From Ditibartonella apis (GTDB lineage: Bacteria > Pseudomonadota > Alphaproteobacteria > Rhizobiales > Rhizobiaceae): a DNA stretch of 64,000 nt. The notes below the pieces were generated by a model that was given only the letters and a program-made list of their open reading frames with translations, was not told the DNA's origin and did not search any database. The stretch covers positions 496,001 to 560,000 of the forward strand of contig NZ_LXYU01000001.1 of NCBI RefSeq assembly GCF_001952075.1, given 5' to 3'. This document shows positions 42,793 to 52,436 of this stretch, one piece after another; position 1 is the first letter of the stretch, and each line of letters starts with the position of its first letter. The position numbers were made by a program, and so were the translations under genes.

Positions 42793-43158
42793 ATTTGTTT
42801 CCTTCCCTCTTCAACGCGGACTTATGCCCTAATATGCAAATAAGAACTATCTCGCTCCGCTTCAATATTTTTAGAGCCAAACTTTTCCAAAGTATACTAT
42901 ATTTTGTCAGTCTATTGTACTCCAATTGTAGAAACCGGTTTATTCACAGGCAAATGACTGGTTACCGCCTGTCCGAAAGGGAAAAAATCCTATCAACTTC
43001 TGTGTTATCGGCCATATTTTTATGCGATTTTGAATTTTATGAGCTATAGAGTTAATAAGCACTATCGGTAAAGAAAAAGCTTTCATTCTTCTCCGGTAAG
43101 AGACCGGTTCGAAGAGAACCGGAAATGATAAAGATACGTCCAATTTGGATCACATGAT
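42793..43158. other. Intergenic between usp and dacA, nothing recognised
   Basis: About 366 bases divergent between the universal stress gene and the carboxypeptidase. It should contain two promoters, but no confident box, RNA or small gene was found. Confidence 0.5.
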
Positions 43159-44244
43159 ATGCGTAAGATAACGGGTGTCATTGCCCTTTTTTTATTGTTT
43201 TTTATGAGTCTGGCTGTGGCAAGAGCCAACCCATATCTATCCGTCGATGTCGCAACCGGCCGTATTCTTGCCCATAACGATGCATTCGACCGATGGTATC
43301 CGGCCTCATTAACAAAAATGATGACAGCCTACGTTACTTTTCGCGCTCTCCATAATGGAGAGGTGACGCCACAAACAAGGGTAACCGTGAGTGCTGCTGC
43401 AGCAAAACTTCCGCCTAGTCATTCAGGGTATAAACCGGGTTCCGTTCTTGATCTTGATACAGCATTGTCGATCACTTTGGTAAAATCCACCAATGATCTT
43501 GCAACAGCAATTGCCGAAACCGTTGGTGGCTCGGAGCCAGCTTTCGTTGTTCGTATGAATGAAGAGGCACAGCGCCTTGGCATGTTCGGAACACATTTTG
43601 CCAATGCCAATGGCCTTCCTAATCCCGACAATTATTCGACAGCCCGCGACCTTGCCGTTCTGGCAGTACAGATCCGTCGGGAATTTCCGCAATATGCCCA
43701 TTATTTTTCAATTCCTGCAATCGATTTCGGGGGAGGGCGCAAAGTCGAACAGAATTCGAATAATCTGATAGGGCGTTTTTCCGGTGCTGACGGCATGAAA
43801 ACCGGTTTTATCTGTGCATCAGGATTTAATCTTGTTGCATCGGCGACCCGCAACAAGCGCACGATTATAGCCGTTGTTCTTGGTGCTGATCGTATTGATC
43901 AACGTGAAGCTTTGGCAGCCAAACTGTTAAATGATGGTTTTTCCAATCAGGGCTCATCACAGACAACTCTTGCAACGTTGCAGCCTTACGGAACAAAACT
44001 CACACAGGTAAGCGATATCAAGGACAGAATATGCAATGACGATGCCTGGAAAGCACGTATGCAACATCGTGATGAAAAAGGGAAAGTCATTTTTGATTCA
44101 CCTTATATTTCTGCGCGGCCACTTGATGTAACGCCGTTGCAAGTGCGGCTGATTTCGGCTCCGGCTGCTGTTAAACCGGGTGAAATACCGGCGTGGAAAA
44201 TTCCGGTTCCGACACCTCGTCCACAGACAATGGATGCACAATGA
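43159..44244 (+). CDS. dacA: D-alanyl-D-alanine carboxypeptidase (PBP5/6 type)
   Basis: A 361-residue exported penicillin-binding protein. A signal peptide (1-23) precedes Ser50-x-x-Lys53 (P-A-S-L-T-K), Ser110-Thr111-Asn112 (K-S-T-N-D) and Lys214-Thr215-Gly216, the three classic active-site motifs in correct spacing. It trims the terminal D-Ala of peptidoglycan pentapeptides. The C-terminal extension after about 260 is Pro-rich, and no membrane anchor helix is obvious. The stop overlaps the CobW start by four bases, an unusual coupling to a metal GTPase. Confidence 0.92.
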   Translation: MRKITGVIALFLLFFMSLAVARANPYLSVDVATGRILAHNDAFDRWYPASLTKMMTAYVTFRALHNGEVTPQTRVTVSAAAAKLPPSHSGYKPGSVLDLDTALSITLVKSTNDLATAIAETVGGSEPAFVVRMNEEAQRLGMFGTHFANANGLPNPDNYSTARDLAVLAVQIRREFPQYAHYFSIPAIDFGGGRKVEQNSNNLIGRFSGADGMKTGFICASGFNLVASATRNKRTIIAVVLGADRIDQREALAAKLLNDGFSNQGSSQTTLATLQPYGTKLTQVSDIKDRICNDDAWKARMQHRDEKGKVIFDSPYISARPLDVTPLQVRLISAPAAVKPGEIPAWKIPVPTPRPQTMDAQ

Positions 44245-45332
44245 CTGATTTTAAAAACCGTATAGCTGTTACAATTTTTACCGGTTTTCTGGGATCGGGC
44301 AAAACCACCTTGCTTAATTGGGTTCTAAAAGACCCGCTGCTTGCCGATACAGCTGTTATTGTCAACGAATTCGGTGAGGTAGGAATCGATAATCTTCTCG
44401 TTGAACAAGCTGATGATGGCGTTATCGAATTATCCAATGGCTGCCTTTGCTGTACAATGCGCGGTCAGCTTGTCGATAGCCTTGCAAGTCTTGTCGACAG
44501 GCTGCAAACGGGCCGTATCAAACGCTTGAATCATGTGGTTATTGAAACCACCGGTCTTGCCGATCCGGCACCTATTCTGCAAGCTCTGCTAGGCCATCCG
44601 GCAATGGTTCAATCTTTTGTCATAGACGGGGTTATTACCACTGTTGATGCGATAAACGGATTGGAAACTCTGGCAAGGCATAAAGAGGCACGAAATCAGG
44701 TTGCATTTGCCGATCGGATTGTTCTTACCAAAACCGATCTTGTTGCTGATAAAAAAACTCTTGAACCATTGATGAGCGAGCTTGGCAAACTTAATTCCAC
44801 AGCCGAAATTCTTTATTCCGATGCTGCCCATTGTCCGCCATCGGCACTCGTCAATATCGGTGTTTTCGATTTGAATAAAAAAGCGCCGGATATCAAAAAC
44901 TGGCTCGGTCAAGAAGAACACGAGCATCATCATCACCATCATGATGTCAATCGGCATTCCGACACGATTCATGCTTTTTCTCTCACCCATGACAGGCCTG
45001 TTCCCTATTTTGCGCTGGAAGCTTTTATAGACCTTTTGCGAGCCAATCATGGGGCACAAATGTTGCGCATGAAGGGGATTGTCGAACTTGAGGAAGATCC
45101 GTCACGTCCGGTTGTCATCCACGGTGTCCAGACATTGTTTCATCCTCCGGTCCGGCTGTCCGGATGGCCGAATGACCGTCATGAAACCCGCCTTGTTATG
45201 ATTACCGACGGGATAGATGAAACGACAGTGCGTGAAATGTTCGATGCTTTTTTGGGAAAACCTGTACTCGATAAGGCTGATCGGGCAGCAATGATAGATA
45301 ACCCGCTCGCAATACCGGGGTTGAAATTCTAG
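44241..45332 (+). CDS. CobW/YciC-type metal-chaperone GTPase
   Basis: A 363-residue G3E GTPase. Walker A is G-F-L-G-S-G-K-T-T (15-23), the metal motif C-L-C-C sits at 68-71, E-T-T-G-L-A-D-P (Walker B region) and T-K-T-D near 159-162 complete the G domain. A stretch of six consecutive histidines within acidic residues (about 228-242) can bind zinc or cobalt. The family delivers metals to target enzymes. The ATG at 44241 overlaps the dacA stop (ATGA). PBP5-type enzymes do not need metal, so the partner is unclear; zinc-limited cell-wall adaptation is a possible but untested link. Confidence 0.9.
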   Translation: MTDFKNRIAVTIFTGFLGSGKTTLLNWVLKDPLLADTAVIVNEFGEVGIDNLLVEQADDGVIELSNGCLCCTMRGQLVDSLASLVDRLQTGRIKRLNHVVIETTGLADPAPILQALLGHPAMVQSFVIDGVITTVDAINGLETLARHKEARNQVAFADRIVLTKTDLVADKKTLEPLMSELGKLNSTAEILYSDAAHCPPSALVNIGVFDLNKKAPDIKNWLGQEEHEHHHHHHDVNRHSDTIHAFSLTHDRPVPYFALEAFIDLLRANHGAQMLRMKGIVELEEDPSRPVVIHGVQTLFHPPVRLSGWPNDRHETRLVMITDGIDETTVREMFDAFLGKPVLDKADRAAMIDNPLAIPGLKF

Positions 45333-45792
45333 TTTAACAGTTTTTTCGCCCCCGAAGATTTCTGGTTTCGTTTAGCCGGTTCGCCGGTTTTTGCTATCTA
45401 TTTTTTTATGTTGTTTGTCATGATACGGGACTGTGAGTGGGAACCCTCGGGGAGAAGATAATAATGTAAAATAGCGCGGTTCATGTTGTTATAGACGTTG
45501 TAAGTTTTTGACAGGAAACTTCAAGCAAGCAAAACATTGCTGGTTCCGAAGAGATTTTGCGTGAAGTAAAGAGCTTGAAAAGCAAGGGAAAGTGCCTGCA
45601 ATTCCGGTAAAAAGCGGAAAAGCACGTTCCCGCGCATAACCGGAAATATTTTTCTGGCCAAATGCAAAAAAAATTATCCACCGCTTGCTAAATCCGGATT
45701 TCAGCAAGGCTATCGAAATGACCGGAAGCACATGCCCTTAGACAAGGGGCAAGGAAATTTGTTTTTTATTCTTTTGAATAGGTGTCATTTTT
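45333..45792. other. Intergenic, nothing recognised
   Basis: About 460 bases between two converging units. Only short frames without family resemblance were seen; no tRNA or clear terminator. Confidence 0.5.
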
Positions 45793-46029
45793 TCAGGATT
45801 TTCCGTGTGGTATGATGGCAAGGTGATGAATGCCGTTTTCGAGGCTTTTTTCAAAGCCGTAATGATACTGGCGGCAATAATTGGCAATATCCAAAGGTGC
45901 CAACGGGTCATCGCTCAATATAACAAGCGTCACACCCTCCGGCAGTGTGGTGCGCTTTTTTCTTGTCTTTAAAAGAACAAGCGGGCATTTGAGCCCGCGC
46001 AAGTCATATGTGAAACTTTTTTCAACCAC
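45793..46029 (-). CDS. TusA/SirA-family sulfur carrier-like protein
   Basis: A 78-residue protein whose core Y-D-L-R-G-L-K-C-P-L-V-L-L-K-T-R has the conserved C-P-x-P-like cysteine at Cys15 (C-P-L-V here). The TusA fold carries persulfide sulfur for tRNA thiolation, molybdopterin or dissimilatory sulfur use. GTG at 46029, inside the last codons of the L,D-transpeptidase (8-base overlap), gives the normal family length; an upstream ATG at 46131 would add a long unrelated tail. The second proline of the canonical C-P-x-P motif is replaced by Val. Partner enzymes are not local. Confidence 0.8.
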   Translation of the reverse strand: MVEKSFTYDLRGLKCPLVLLKTRKKRTTLPEGVTLVILSDDPLAPLDIANYCRQYHYGFEKSLENGIHHLAIIPHGKS

Positions 46030-47215
46030 CGAATAATTTCCAGAACGGTTTCTTGGTCGGTGTCTCACTTGCCGCGGGAGTAACCGGAGCACCGGAATTT
46101 TGTGCTTCTTCTTCGGCAAGCGATTGGCCACCGGTTTCCGGTTTCGGAGTCGGCACTACAGTGCTTGCCGATTTCCCGGTCGGGTTGGTAGCCTTGGATG
46201 CAACTGCGTTTGCAGGTGCTATATCCGGCGCGTTGGGGGTTTCTTTCGATGCCGGCGTTAATGACGGCGGTTCACGCGAAACCTGTACCCCCGAAGCACG
46301 TTTACGGCTCCAATCGGCAACGAGAGATGCTTCCTCTACCCCTTGGATTGTTGGAGCCGGTGCTTTCATTTTCTTTTCACGGGCTGAAGAAAATGCATCG
46401 TCATATTTCTTTTGGTATGACGCAAAAGCTGTTTCTAATGATGAATCTGGAATTGCAGCAGGACATACGCCAGCCGGTGTCAAAGCCTTACCGTCGGTAT
46501 TGCGATTGAAAACATAGCGTTTTTCACAAACGTCGACCTTTGGCGGGCGTTTTGTTACTTCAAAAATGTCATAGCCTTCTTTGAGCATTGTCCAGAATTT
46601 ATAATTCGGGTCATTGCGATAACGAGCCATATTTTCGGCTGTCATGCGGAACGGAAAAGCTTCTAACTGGAATTCGCGTTGCCCACCTTTGAAAGAGTCG
46701 CGCCCGAAAGCGTAGATCTGTGCAATGTTTTCGTCGCTCATCGAATAGCAGCCGGATGAGGAACAGGCCCCGTGCACCATCAGATGTTGGCCGGTGCGCC
46801 CGTTGACCTGATCGTAAGCATTAGGAAAGCCGATATTGAAAGCGAGATAATAGTTTGAATTCGGATTCATCTGGCTTGGACGGATTGTATAGAAGCCCTC
46901 CGGTGCCTGCCTGTCGCCTTCCATATATTTGGGTCCGAGTTTTCCCGACCATTTACATATGTTATAAGTAGAAATCAGGTCATATTTTCCGGTTCGTGTC
47001 TGCTTCCAAATCTCGACGACACTTTCTTCCTTGAAAACCCGCACAACGATAGGCGAATATTTTTCCATATTCTTGGCGGCCATCTTGTCTTGGAGCTTTT
47101 TAGGCAATTCCTGGGTAGCTTTGCCGATTTGCGGCAAATTGGATGACTGCTGGCAACCACTCAAAAAAGTCGCAGTCAGAAAGAAAGAAGCAAGAAGTGC
47201 GGTTCCAAATTTCAT
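46022..47215 (-). CDS. L,D-transpeptidase (YkuD) lipoprotein
   Basis: A 397-residue protein with a lipoprotein signal: hydrophobic 5-17 and lipobox L-S-G-C with Cys21 as the lipidated residue. The catalytic YkuD segment reads H-G-A-C-S-S-S-G-C-Y-S-M (148-159) with His148 and Cys156. The C-terminal ~110 residues are low-complexity (Ala, Pro, Thr, Ser). It would form 3-3 peptidoglycan links or attach proteins to the wall. The lipid anchor places it at the outer or inner membrane. The related dacA lies close by, but on the other strand. Confidence 0.87.
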   Translation of the reverse strand: MKFGTALLASFFLTATFLSGCQQSSNLPQIGKATQELPKKLQDKMAAKNMEKYSPIVVRVFKEESVVEIWKQTRTGKYDLISTYNICKWSGKLGPKYMEGDRQAPEGFYTIRPSQMNPNSNYYLAFNIGFPNAYDQVNGRTGQHLMVHGACSSSGCYSMSDENIAQIYAFGRDSFKGGQREFQLEAFPFRMTAENMARYRNDPNYKFWTMLKEGYDIFEVTKRPPKVDVCEKRYVFNRNTDGKALTPAGVCPAAIPDSSLETAFASYQKKYDDAFSSAREKKMKAPAPTIQGVEEASLVADWSRKRASGVQVSREPPSLTPASKETPNAPDIAPANAVASKATNPTGKSASTVVPTPKPETGGQSLAEEEAQNSGAPVTPAASETPTKKPFWKLFGG

Positions 47216-47922
47216 TCACAAAGCTCCGGATGAGCAGGTTCACGAAGGTTAAAGTTTTGTCAAGTGACGGGATTTCGTCAGTTGAAAAGTTGAACTTGAA
47301 CCAATTCTATTTACCATACCATAATAGCAAAAAAATTAAACTTCCCCTAAAAAGGTGCGGTTCACCTGAGTCAAAAATGGTTGAAACGATTTTTTTCCAT
47401 TAACCATCTCCGCTTGGCAGTTCTCCTGCAGATTTCCATCGGCATGAATGTTGCTTTTATGTTGTCTTTCATCTTCGGCTTCATATTTGGCCGAAATTGA
47501 TATCTTCGGCAAAGCCTCACTTGAATTCGTCATGTCCTACTACAGCTTTTCAACAGCTGGAAATCGCAGGAAACGAAAAACAAGACATCAATCGCTTGCT
47601 TCGTTCTTGTTGTGTTACTGATAAAAATATCGCCCTACACACATGCGAAAAAAGCGAAAATGCGAACCATAAGTACTCCCGTCTACCCGTTTATATCCTT
47701 TAGGGGCGGTTTCCCTTCAACAATTTCACGGTAACTTTTTTGAAAAAAAGCCCGCATGATCAATCACCAACGATCATGTCCTACCACTTCCTATAATATA
47801 ATGATTGGCTAAACGACTTCTAAGGGGGGGCTAAACAATTTGTTTGGCGCTCACTGAATAATGGTGGACGAGTGTCTCATACCGACCTTTTTAGGCAATG
47901 TTGCAAAGGCCAGTATTAATTT
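47216..47922. other. 707-base gap with no recognised gene
   Basis: Between the two reverse-strand genes no frame resembles a known family. A seven-base inverted repeat CATGATC/GATCATG with a ten-base spacer occurs at 47755-47778. The stretch is AT-rich and uneven in composition. It may hold decayed sequence or a non-coding RNA; neither is supported. Confidence 0.5.
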
Positions 47923-48576
47923 TCAGATTTTTACTTGCCAGATTGTTACGTCTTTTGAACTTTTATCTTCTATTGCTTTTGAAACACGAAGATTGAATGT
48001 TGCTTTTCTTTCCAGCAATTTTTCGGGAAGGTAAGCGCGGGCGGGGTCACCAACGAATATAGCGGTCCTCGACCGGTCAAAACATTGAAACCACTTGATG
48101 ACGGTTTCACTCATTATTTTGTCATAAAAGACATCGCCGGCAAGGATAACATCGAAAGCGTTTTGTAACGCCTCGCCTTTATTGATAAGATTGTCGTTTT
48201 CGATCGTCACGGACACATTATTGAGGCAGGCATTAAGCTGGATTGCTTCACATGCAAAAGCATCAATATCATTGGAAAGAACCGATAAAGCGCCCGCCTG
48301 TTTTGCAGCAATGCCGACAAGGCCCGAACCGGAAGCGAAATCGAGCACTTTTTTGCCCTTCACTATTTCGGGGTTTTCCAGAATGTAAAGCGCTAATGCC
48401 TCGCCACCTGCCCATGGAAAAGCCCAATAAGGCGGCGGAAGATCTATTTTTCCCATCTCGGCTTCAGTCATATGCCAGAGTTTGTGGACTTCATCGGCCT
48501 GATAAAGTATTATCGAGGGGATGTTGAGACAAGCAAGCGGAGAGGTGTTTTCGAGAATGAATGTTTTTTTGTCCAT
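47923..48576 (-). CDS. Class I methyltransferase (ETFB-lysine/COG3897 type)
   Basis: A 217-residue SAM methyltransferase. Motif I is V-L-D-F-A-S-G-S-G-L-V-G-I (about 79-91) and D-V-F-Y-D near 148-152 is the D-x-F-Y/E motif of protein-lysine methyltransferases such as ETFB-specific METTL20-like enzymes. Nicotinamide N-methylase-like annotation is also used for the family. It is last in the reverse-strand tsaD, gpsA, YciI, EVE run and lies 52 bases after the EVE gene. The target is not known. Confidence 0.75.
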   Translation of the reverse strand: MDKKTFILENTSPLACLNIPSIILYQADEVHKLWHMTEAEMGKIDLPPPYWAFPWAGGEALALYILENPEIVKGKKVLDFASGSGLVGIAAKQAGALSVLSNDIDAFACEAIQLNACLNNVSVTIENDNLINKGEALQNAFDVILAGDVFYDKIMSETVIKWFQCFDRSRTAIFVGDPARAYLPEKLLERKATFNLRVSKAIEDKSSKDVTIWQVKI

Positions 48577-48628
48577 CGCGGTGGCGAATTAAATATTTTG
48601 CCGAAATTATCAACTCCTGCCGAAATTT

Positions 48629-49054
48629 TCAGGGAGCCGGTGAAAGCCCTCCCATCCGGCAGACTTCTTGCCACTCATCATCGCGCACCGGCTGCACCGA
48701 AAGGCGCATGGACGTTACCAAGGACATATTGGCAAGTTTCGGGTTGGCTTTAACGGCTTTCAAAGTGACGGGCTTCGGCATATCGCAAACAGCGCGGATA
48801 TCGACACATTCCCAACGCGGATCATCAGTCGTCGAATCGTGGTGGGCAGTTTTGCAAACTTCAACAATTCCAACGATTTCCAGTCCTTCATTGGAATGGT
48901 AAAAGAAACCCTTGTCACCAATTTTCATAGCACGCATATTGTTACGAGCCTGATAATTGCGCACGCCGTCCCACTGTTCGCCTTGGGCACCTTTATTTTT
49001 TTGCATATCCCACGACCATTTGAATGGTTCGGATTTGAATAACCAGTAAGCCAT
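48629..49054 (-). CDS. EVE domain protein
   Basis: A 141-residue EVE (PUA-like) domain protein. M-A-Y-W-L-F-K-S-E-P-F-K-W-S-W at the start and V-R-N-Y-Q-A-R-N-N-M, G-D-x-G-F-F-Y-H-S-N are family hallmarks. Such domains recognise modified bases in DNA or RNA; stand-alone ones have no settled role. The ATG at 49054, preceded by GAGG, is the proper start; a longer frame up to 49150 reads through the YciI gene. It begins 1 base after the YciI stop. Confidence 0.88.
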   Translation of the reverse strand: MAYWLFKSEPFKWSWDMQKNKGAQGEQWDGVRNYQARNNMRAMKIGDKGFFYHSNEGLEIVGIVEVCKTAHHDSTTDDPRWECVDIRAVCDMPKPVTLKAVKANPKLANMSLVTSMRLSVQPVRDDEWQEVCRMGGLSPAP

Positions 49055-49055
49055 T

Positions 49056-49346
49056 CTACATTTCCTCGGGATTGTTAACGCTCCAGCGCCATGGACGGAT
49101 TTTGACCTCACTGAACAGTCCTGCTTGTGCATAAGGATCGTTTTTTGCAAAGCCCTCAGCTTCTTCTGCCGATTTTGCTTCCACGACCATCAAAGTGCCG
49201 TTAGGCTTGTCATTACCATCAAGAAACGGGCCGGCGAATTTAACCGTTTTGCCGAGACTTTTCAGATAGTCGAGATGTTTGGGACGTATGTCGAGACGAA
49301 CATGCAAATGGTCTTTTTTGTCATTGCTGATAACGGCGTAAAGCAT
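49056..49346 (-). CDS. YciI-like protein
   Basis: A 96-residue ferredoxin-like dimeric domain of the YCII family. The R-P-K-H-L-D-Y-L-K-S-L-G segment with the conserved His and V-E-A-K-S-A-E-E-A-E near 52-61 are characteristic. Function is unknown; family members bind small molecules and carry a candidate His-Asp pair. Located 3 bases after gpsA and 1 base before EVE, an arrangement common in alphaproteobacteria. Confidence 0.85.
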   Translation of the reverse strand: MLYAVISNDKKDHLHVRLDIRPKHLDYLKSLGKTVKFAGPFLDGNDKPNGTLMVVEAKSAEEAEGFAKNDPYAQAGLFSEVKIRPWRWSVNNPEEM

Positions 49347-49349
49347 TGT

Positions 49350-50339
49350 CTAGTCCTCCGATTTCAAGGGGCGGGTAATAAGCATGGTGACAGCTTGGTC
49401 AATGGTAATGCGTCTGTCAAGCAGAGCGGCGACGGCATCAATCACCGGTGCAACGATATTTTTTCTGCGACAGAGCCCGGCTGCCCCGGGGGCAGTGGCA
49501 ACACCTTCGGCAAGTTTCAAACCGTCTGTCGATTTGCCTTGTCCGAGTGCAAAGCCATAAGAAAAATTACGTGATTTTGCTGATGAACAGGTAAGGATAA
49601 GATCTCCCAATACCGAAAGGCCGGTCATGGTTTCAGCTTTCGCACCCATGGCCTTTCCGATGCGACGCAACTCGGCAAAACCGCGGGTTACAAGAGCTGC
49701 TTGTGCACTTGCACCAAGGCCACGTCCGGCAGCAGCACCGGCCGCAATTGCAAGCACATTTTTTAACGAACCACCAATTTCCACGCCGACAATATCGTCG
49801 CTCGCGTAGCACCGGAAAACAGGTCCCGAAAACAGATGTGCAATCTCTTTGGATAATTCGATGTTTTTTGCGGCAATTGTTACAGCCGTTGGCAGACCAC
49901 GGGCGACATCTTCGGCAAAGCTCGGGCCGGAAAGTGTCGCCATTTTATGATTGGGCAAAATATCCGAAACAATGTCGGACATGAAGCGTCCGGTTTTTTG
50001 TTCTATGCCTTTGGCGCAAAGAATAATCGGGGCTTTTTCAGGAATAAAGCGGGCAAAACTATTCAAGGCAGAGGAAAAAACCTGTGCTGGAATGACAGCA
50101 AGAACAAAATCGGCAGAAGCGAGTGCATAAGCCACATCAGTCGTGGCGGAAAATCCCGAGGGTAAAATCACATCCGGCAGATAATACGGGTTGATATGAT
50201 GATTGTTTATTTTTTCGACAGTTTCGGGATTGCGCCCGTAAAGCGCTACATTGTGCCCGAGATTATGAGAGAGAACGGCAAGCGCTGTCCCCCATGCACC
50301 GCTTCCCATCACGGCAATTTTTTTGCCCGTTTTGTTCAC
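49350..50339 (-). CDS. gpsA: Glycerol-3-phosphate dehydrogenase [NAD(P)+]
   Basis: A 329-residue enzyme that reduces dihydroxyacetone phosphate to sn-glycerol 3-phosphate for phospholipids. The N-terminal G-S-G-A-W-G-T-A-L (12-20), catalytic lysine region C-A-K-G-I-E (about 107-112), G-G-S-L-K-N-V near 188-194 and the S-R-N-F motif are conserved. It overlaps tsaD by four bases, the arrangement usual in the group. Confidence 0.95.
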   Translation of the reverse strand: MNKTGKKIAVMGSGAWGTALAVLSHNLGHNVALYGRNPETVEKINNHHINPYYLPDVILPSGFSATTDVAYALASADFVLAVIPAQVFSSALNSFARFIPEKAPIILCAKGIEQKTGRFMSDIVSDILPNHKMATLSGPSFAEDVARGLPTAVTIAAKNIELSKEIAHLFSGPVFRCYASDDIVGVEIGGSLKNVLAIAAGAAAGRGLGASAQAALVTRGFAELRRIGKAMGAKAETMTGLSVLGDLILTCSSAKSRNFSYGFALGQGKSTDGLKLAEGVATAPGAAGLCRRKNIVAPVIDAVAALLDRRITIDQAVTMLITRPLKSED

Positions 50340-51412
50340 GCTTTGGCTCCCCGACGTCCGGCACCGATCAATGGTGATGAGTGTTCATCAAGCGGCCAGC
50401 GCGAACGCGGAGCAATATTGAAGGACGAGCGGTCACCATGAATAAAATGTTGAAGTCCTGCATATGCGATCATCGCGGCATTGTCTGTGCAAAGACTGAT
50501 TGGCGGTGCGATAAATCTGAATCCATGTGTGTCACACAATTTTTGCAATGAATTGCGAATGGCTTTGTTGGAGGCAACACCGCCAGCAACCACAAGGCAT
50601 GCCTCTTTATCAGGATAATCGTTTTTGAAAACAGCAAGCGAACGTTCGACGCGGTCGCTCAATGTGTCGGTCACGGCAAGTTCGAAAGAAGCTGCAATGT
50701 CGGCGATATCTTTGTCACTCAAAGGTGCCATTTCCATAGCGATTTGCCGCACCGCAGTTTTAAGGCCGGAAAACGAGAAATCGAGCCGTTTTTCACCTTT
50801 CAACGGTCTTGGCAGTTCAATTCTTTGATTATCACCTTGAGCGGCCAGTTTTTCGATAATCGGTCCACCGGGATAGGCAAGTCCAAGCAGTTTTGCCGTT
50901 TTGTCAAAAGCTTCGCCCAGAGCATCGTCAATTGTTGTGCCAAGGCGTTTGTAATCCCCCAATCCTTTGACCAGAATAACCTGTGTGTGACCACCTGAAA
51001 CAAGAAGCAGAAGATAGGGATAGTCAAGATTATTGGTGAGTTTTGCTGTCAGTGCATGGCCTTCCAGATGATTGATGGCAATAAAGGGCTTGTTTGCGGC
51101 AAGCGCCAGTGCTTTTGCCGTCATCAAACCGACAATTAATCCGCCGATCAGTCCGGGGCCACCTGTTGCGGCAATGGCATCAATATCCTTGAGTTCCAGT
51201 TTTGCTTCTTCAAGGGCGCGTTTGACGAGCCTGTCCAGAATTTCAACATGGGCACGTGCGGCAATTTCAGGAACAACACCACCATAAGGAACGTGGTCTT
51301 CAATCTGGCTCCAAACGATATTGCTTACGATATGGGCTTTATCACCCTCGTCGCGTTCGACGATAGCGGTAGCCGTTTCATCACAACTCGTTTCAATTCC
51401 CAAAACACGCAT
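50336..51412 (-). CDS. tsaD: tRNA N6-adenosine threonylcarbamoyltransferase
   Basis: A 358-residue ASKHA-fold enzyme that transfers threonylcarbamoyl to A37 of ANN-decoding tRNAs. The start [13 protein letters not shown], the iron site I-N-H-L-E-G-H near 110-116 (two histidines), V-S-G-G-H-T near 138 and the C-terminal P-x-L-C-T-D-N-A-A-M (about 300) are all present. The ATG at 51412 was chosen with GAGG upstream; a TTG four codons earlier is weaker. It is divergent from hemD, as in many alphaproteobacteria. Confidence 0.95.
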   Translation of the reverse strand: MRVLGIETSCDETATAIVERDEGDKAHIVSNIVWSQIEDHVPYGGVVPEIAARAHVEILDRLVKRALEEAKLELKDIDAIAATGGPGLIGGLIVGLMTAKALALAANKPFIAINHLEGHALTAKLTNNLDYPYLLLLVSGGHTQVILVKGLGDYKRLGTTIDDALGEAFDKTAKLLGLAYPGGPIIEKLAAQGDNQRIELPRPLKGEKRLDFSFSGLKTAVRQIAMEMAPLSDKDIADIAASFELAVTDTLSDRVERSLAVFKNDYPDKEACLVVAGGVASNKAIRNSLQKLCDTHGFRFIAPPISLCTDNAAMIAYAGLQHFIHGDRSSFNIAPRSRWPLDEHSSPLIGAGRRGAKA

Positions 51413-51661
51413 TTTGCGCCTCAAGTTCCTTTCTATAAGCCATTTCAGGCAAGGTTCGATCTGTTGCCAAGAGCCTTTACGCTTATTGTCGGCAAGGCCT
51501 TTTATTGTCAGTTTTAACTTTTTTCGCTATTATTGAAAGAGCAACTTTAAAACCGGTTTTACCAAATAGCCAGTTCTATCAAATAGAATCTGTGAAGTCT
51601 TGAAGAAAAGCGATAAAGCTTGGGTTCAACCGTTCGTTTTAAAGAGAGGGAGTTTTCCTTT

Positions 51662-52348
51662 ATGGTCATTCTGGTGACGCGCCCTGAACCCGGAGCAACG
51701 CGAACCGCGGAGCATTTGCGTCATTTGAAGTTATCTCCGTATATTTTGTCTTTGTCGAAAACCGTTCAATTACCGGTTCTCCGGCAGGATTTTTCCTGTG
51801 ACGCCGTTATTGCAACAAGTGAATCGGCATTTTTATATGGAAACCCACACCTTATTGAAAAATTGCGTGGGAAGCCGCTCTATGTCGTTGGAAAACATAC
51901 AGCAGAGGCAGCAAAAAAAGCCGGTTTTTCCGATGTCGTCCTTGCCGCACCCGATGCGAAAACACTTGGACACAAAATCGAAAGAGCGCCGAGCGATCGC
52001 ATTCTTTATCTTGCCGGTCATGTACGTCGGCCGGATCTTGAGGATGATTTGCGCCAGAAATACAAATATTTCGAGACAATTGAACTATATGATACAATAC
52101 CGATAAAGCTTGACGACGAACAAAAACTGAAGATTCCGCAAAAAATCGATATCGTTATGCTCTATTCAGCTATGGCTGCCGCTGGTCTTAAACAAATTAG
52201 CGGCTATATTAATCAGTCAACAGTACTTTTATGTCTTTCCGTGCGCATAGCAAATGCTGTTCCAAAAACGTTTTTGAATGCGCCGGTTATAGCATATGAA
52301 CCGAATGAAGATGCGATGTTGGATGGGGTGAAGGCAATATTGGCTTAA
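51662..52348 (+). CDS. hemD: Uroporphyrinogen-III synthase
   Basis: A 228-residue protein of the HemD fold. The N-terminal V-I-L-V-T-R-P-E-P-G-A-x-R-T-A and Y-V-V-G-K-H-T-A-E-A-A, L-Y-L-A-G-H-V-R-R-P-D-L match HemD; the family is poorly conserved, so the position next to tsaD and COG4223/hemY supports the call. It makes uroporphyrinogen III, the precursor of heme and siroheme. The ATG at 51662 follows a GAGGGAG site. hemC, expected just upstream, is absent from this spacer. Intact frame, so the pathway may be present elsewhere. Confidence 0.85.
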   Translation: MVILVTRPEPGATRTAEHLRHLKLSPYILSLSKTVQLPVLRQDFSCDAVIATSESAFLYGNPHLIEKLRGKPLYVVGKHTAEAAKKAGFSDVVLAAPDAKTLGHKIERAPSDRILYLAGHVRRPDLEDDLRQKYKYFETIELYDTIPIKLDDEQKLKIPQKIDIVMLYSAMAAAGLKQISGYINQSTVLLCLSVRIANAVPKTFLNAPVIAYEPNEDAMLDGVKAILA

Positions 52349-52436
52349 AGTATTTTTCCTATTTTAATGATATAAACCATTCTTTCATTTCACGCCGGTA
52401 TTCTGGTCACGGACTAAACAAGGAAAGCGAGGAGCT

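Noticed and set aside
47497-47703. 68-residue frame in the long gap
   Set aside because: Composition and start context are unconvincing and there is no family resemblance; the region was left as intergenic.
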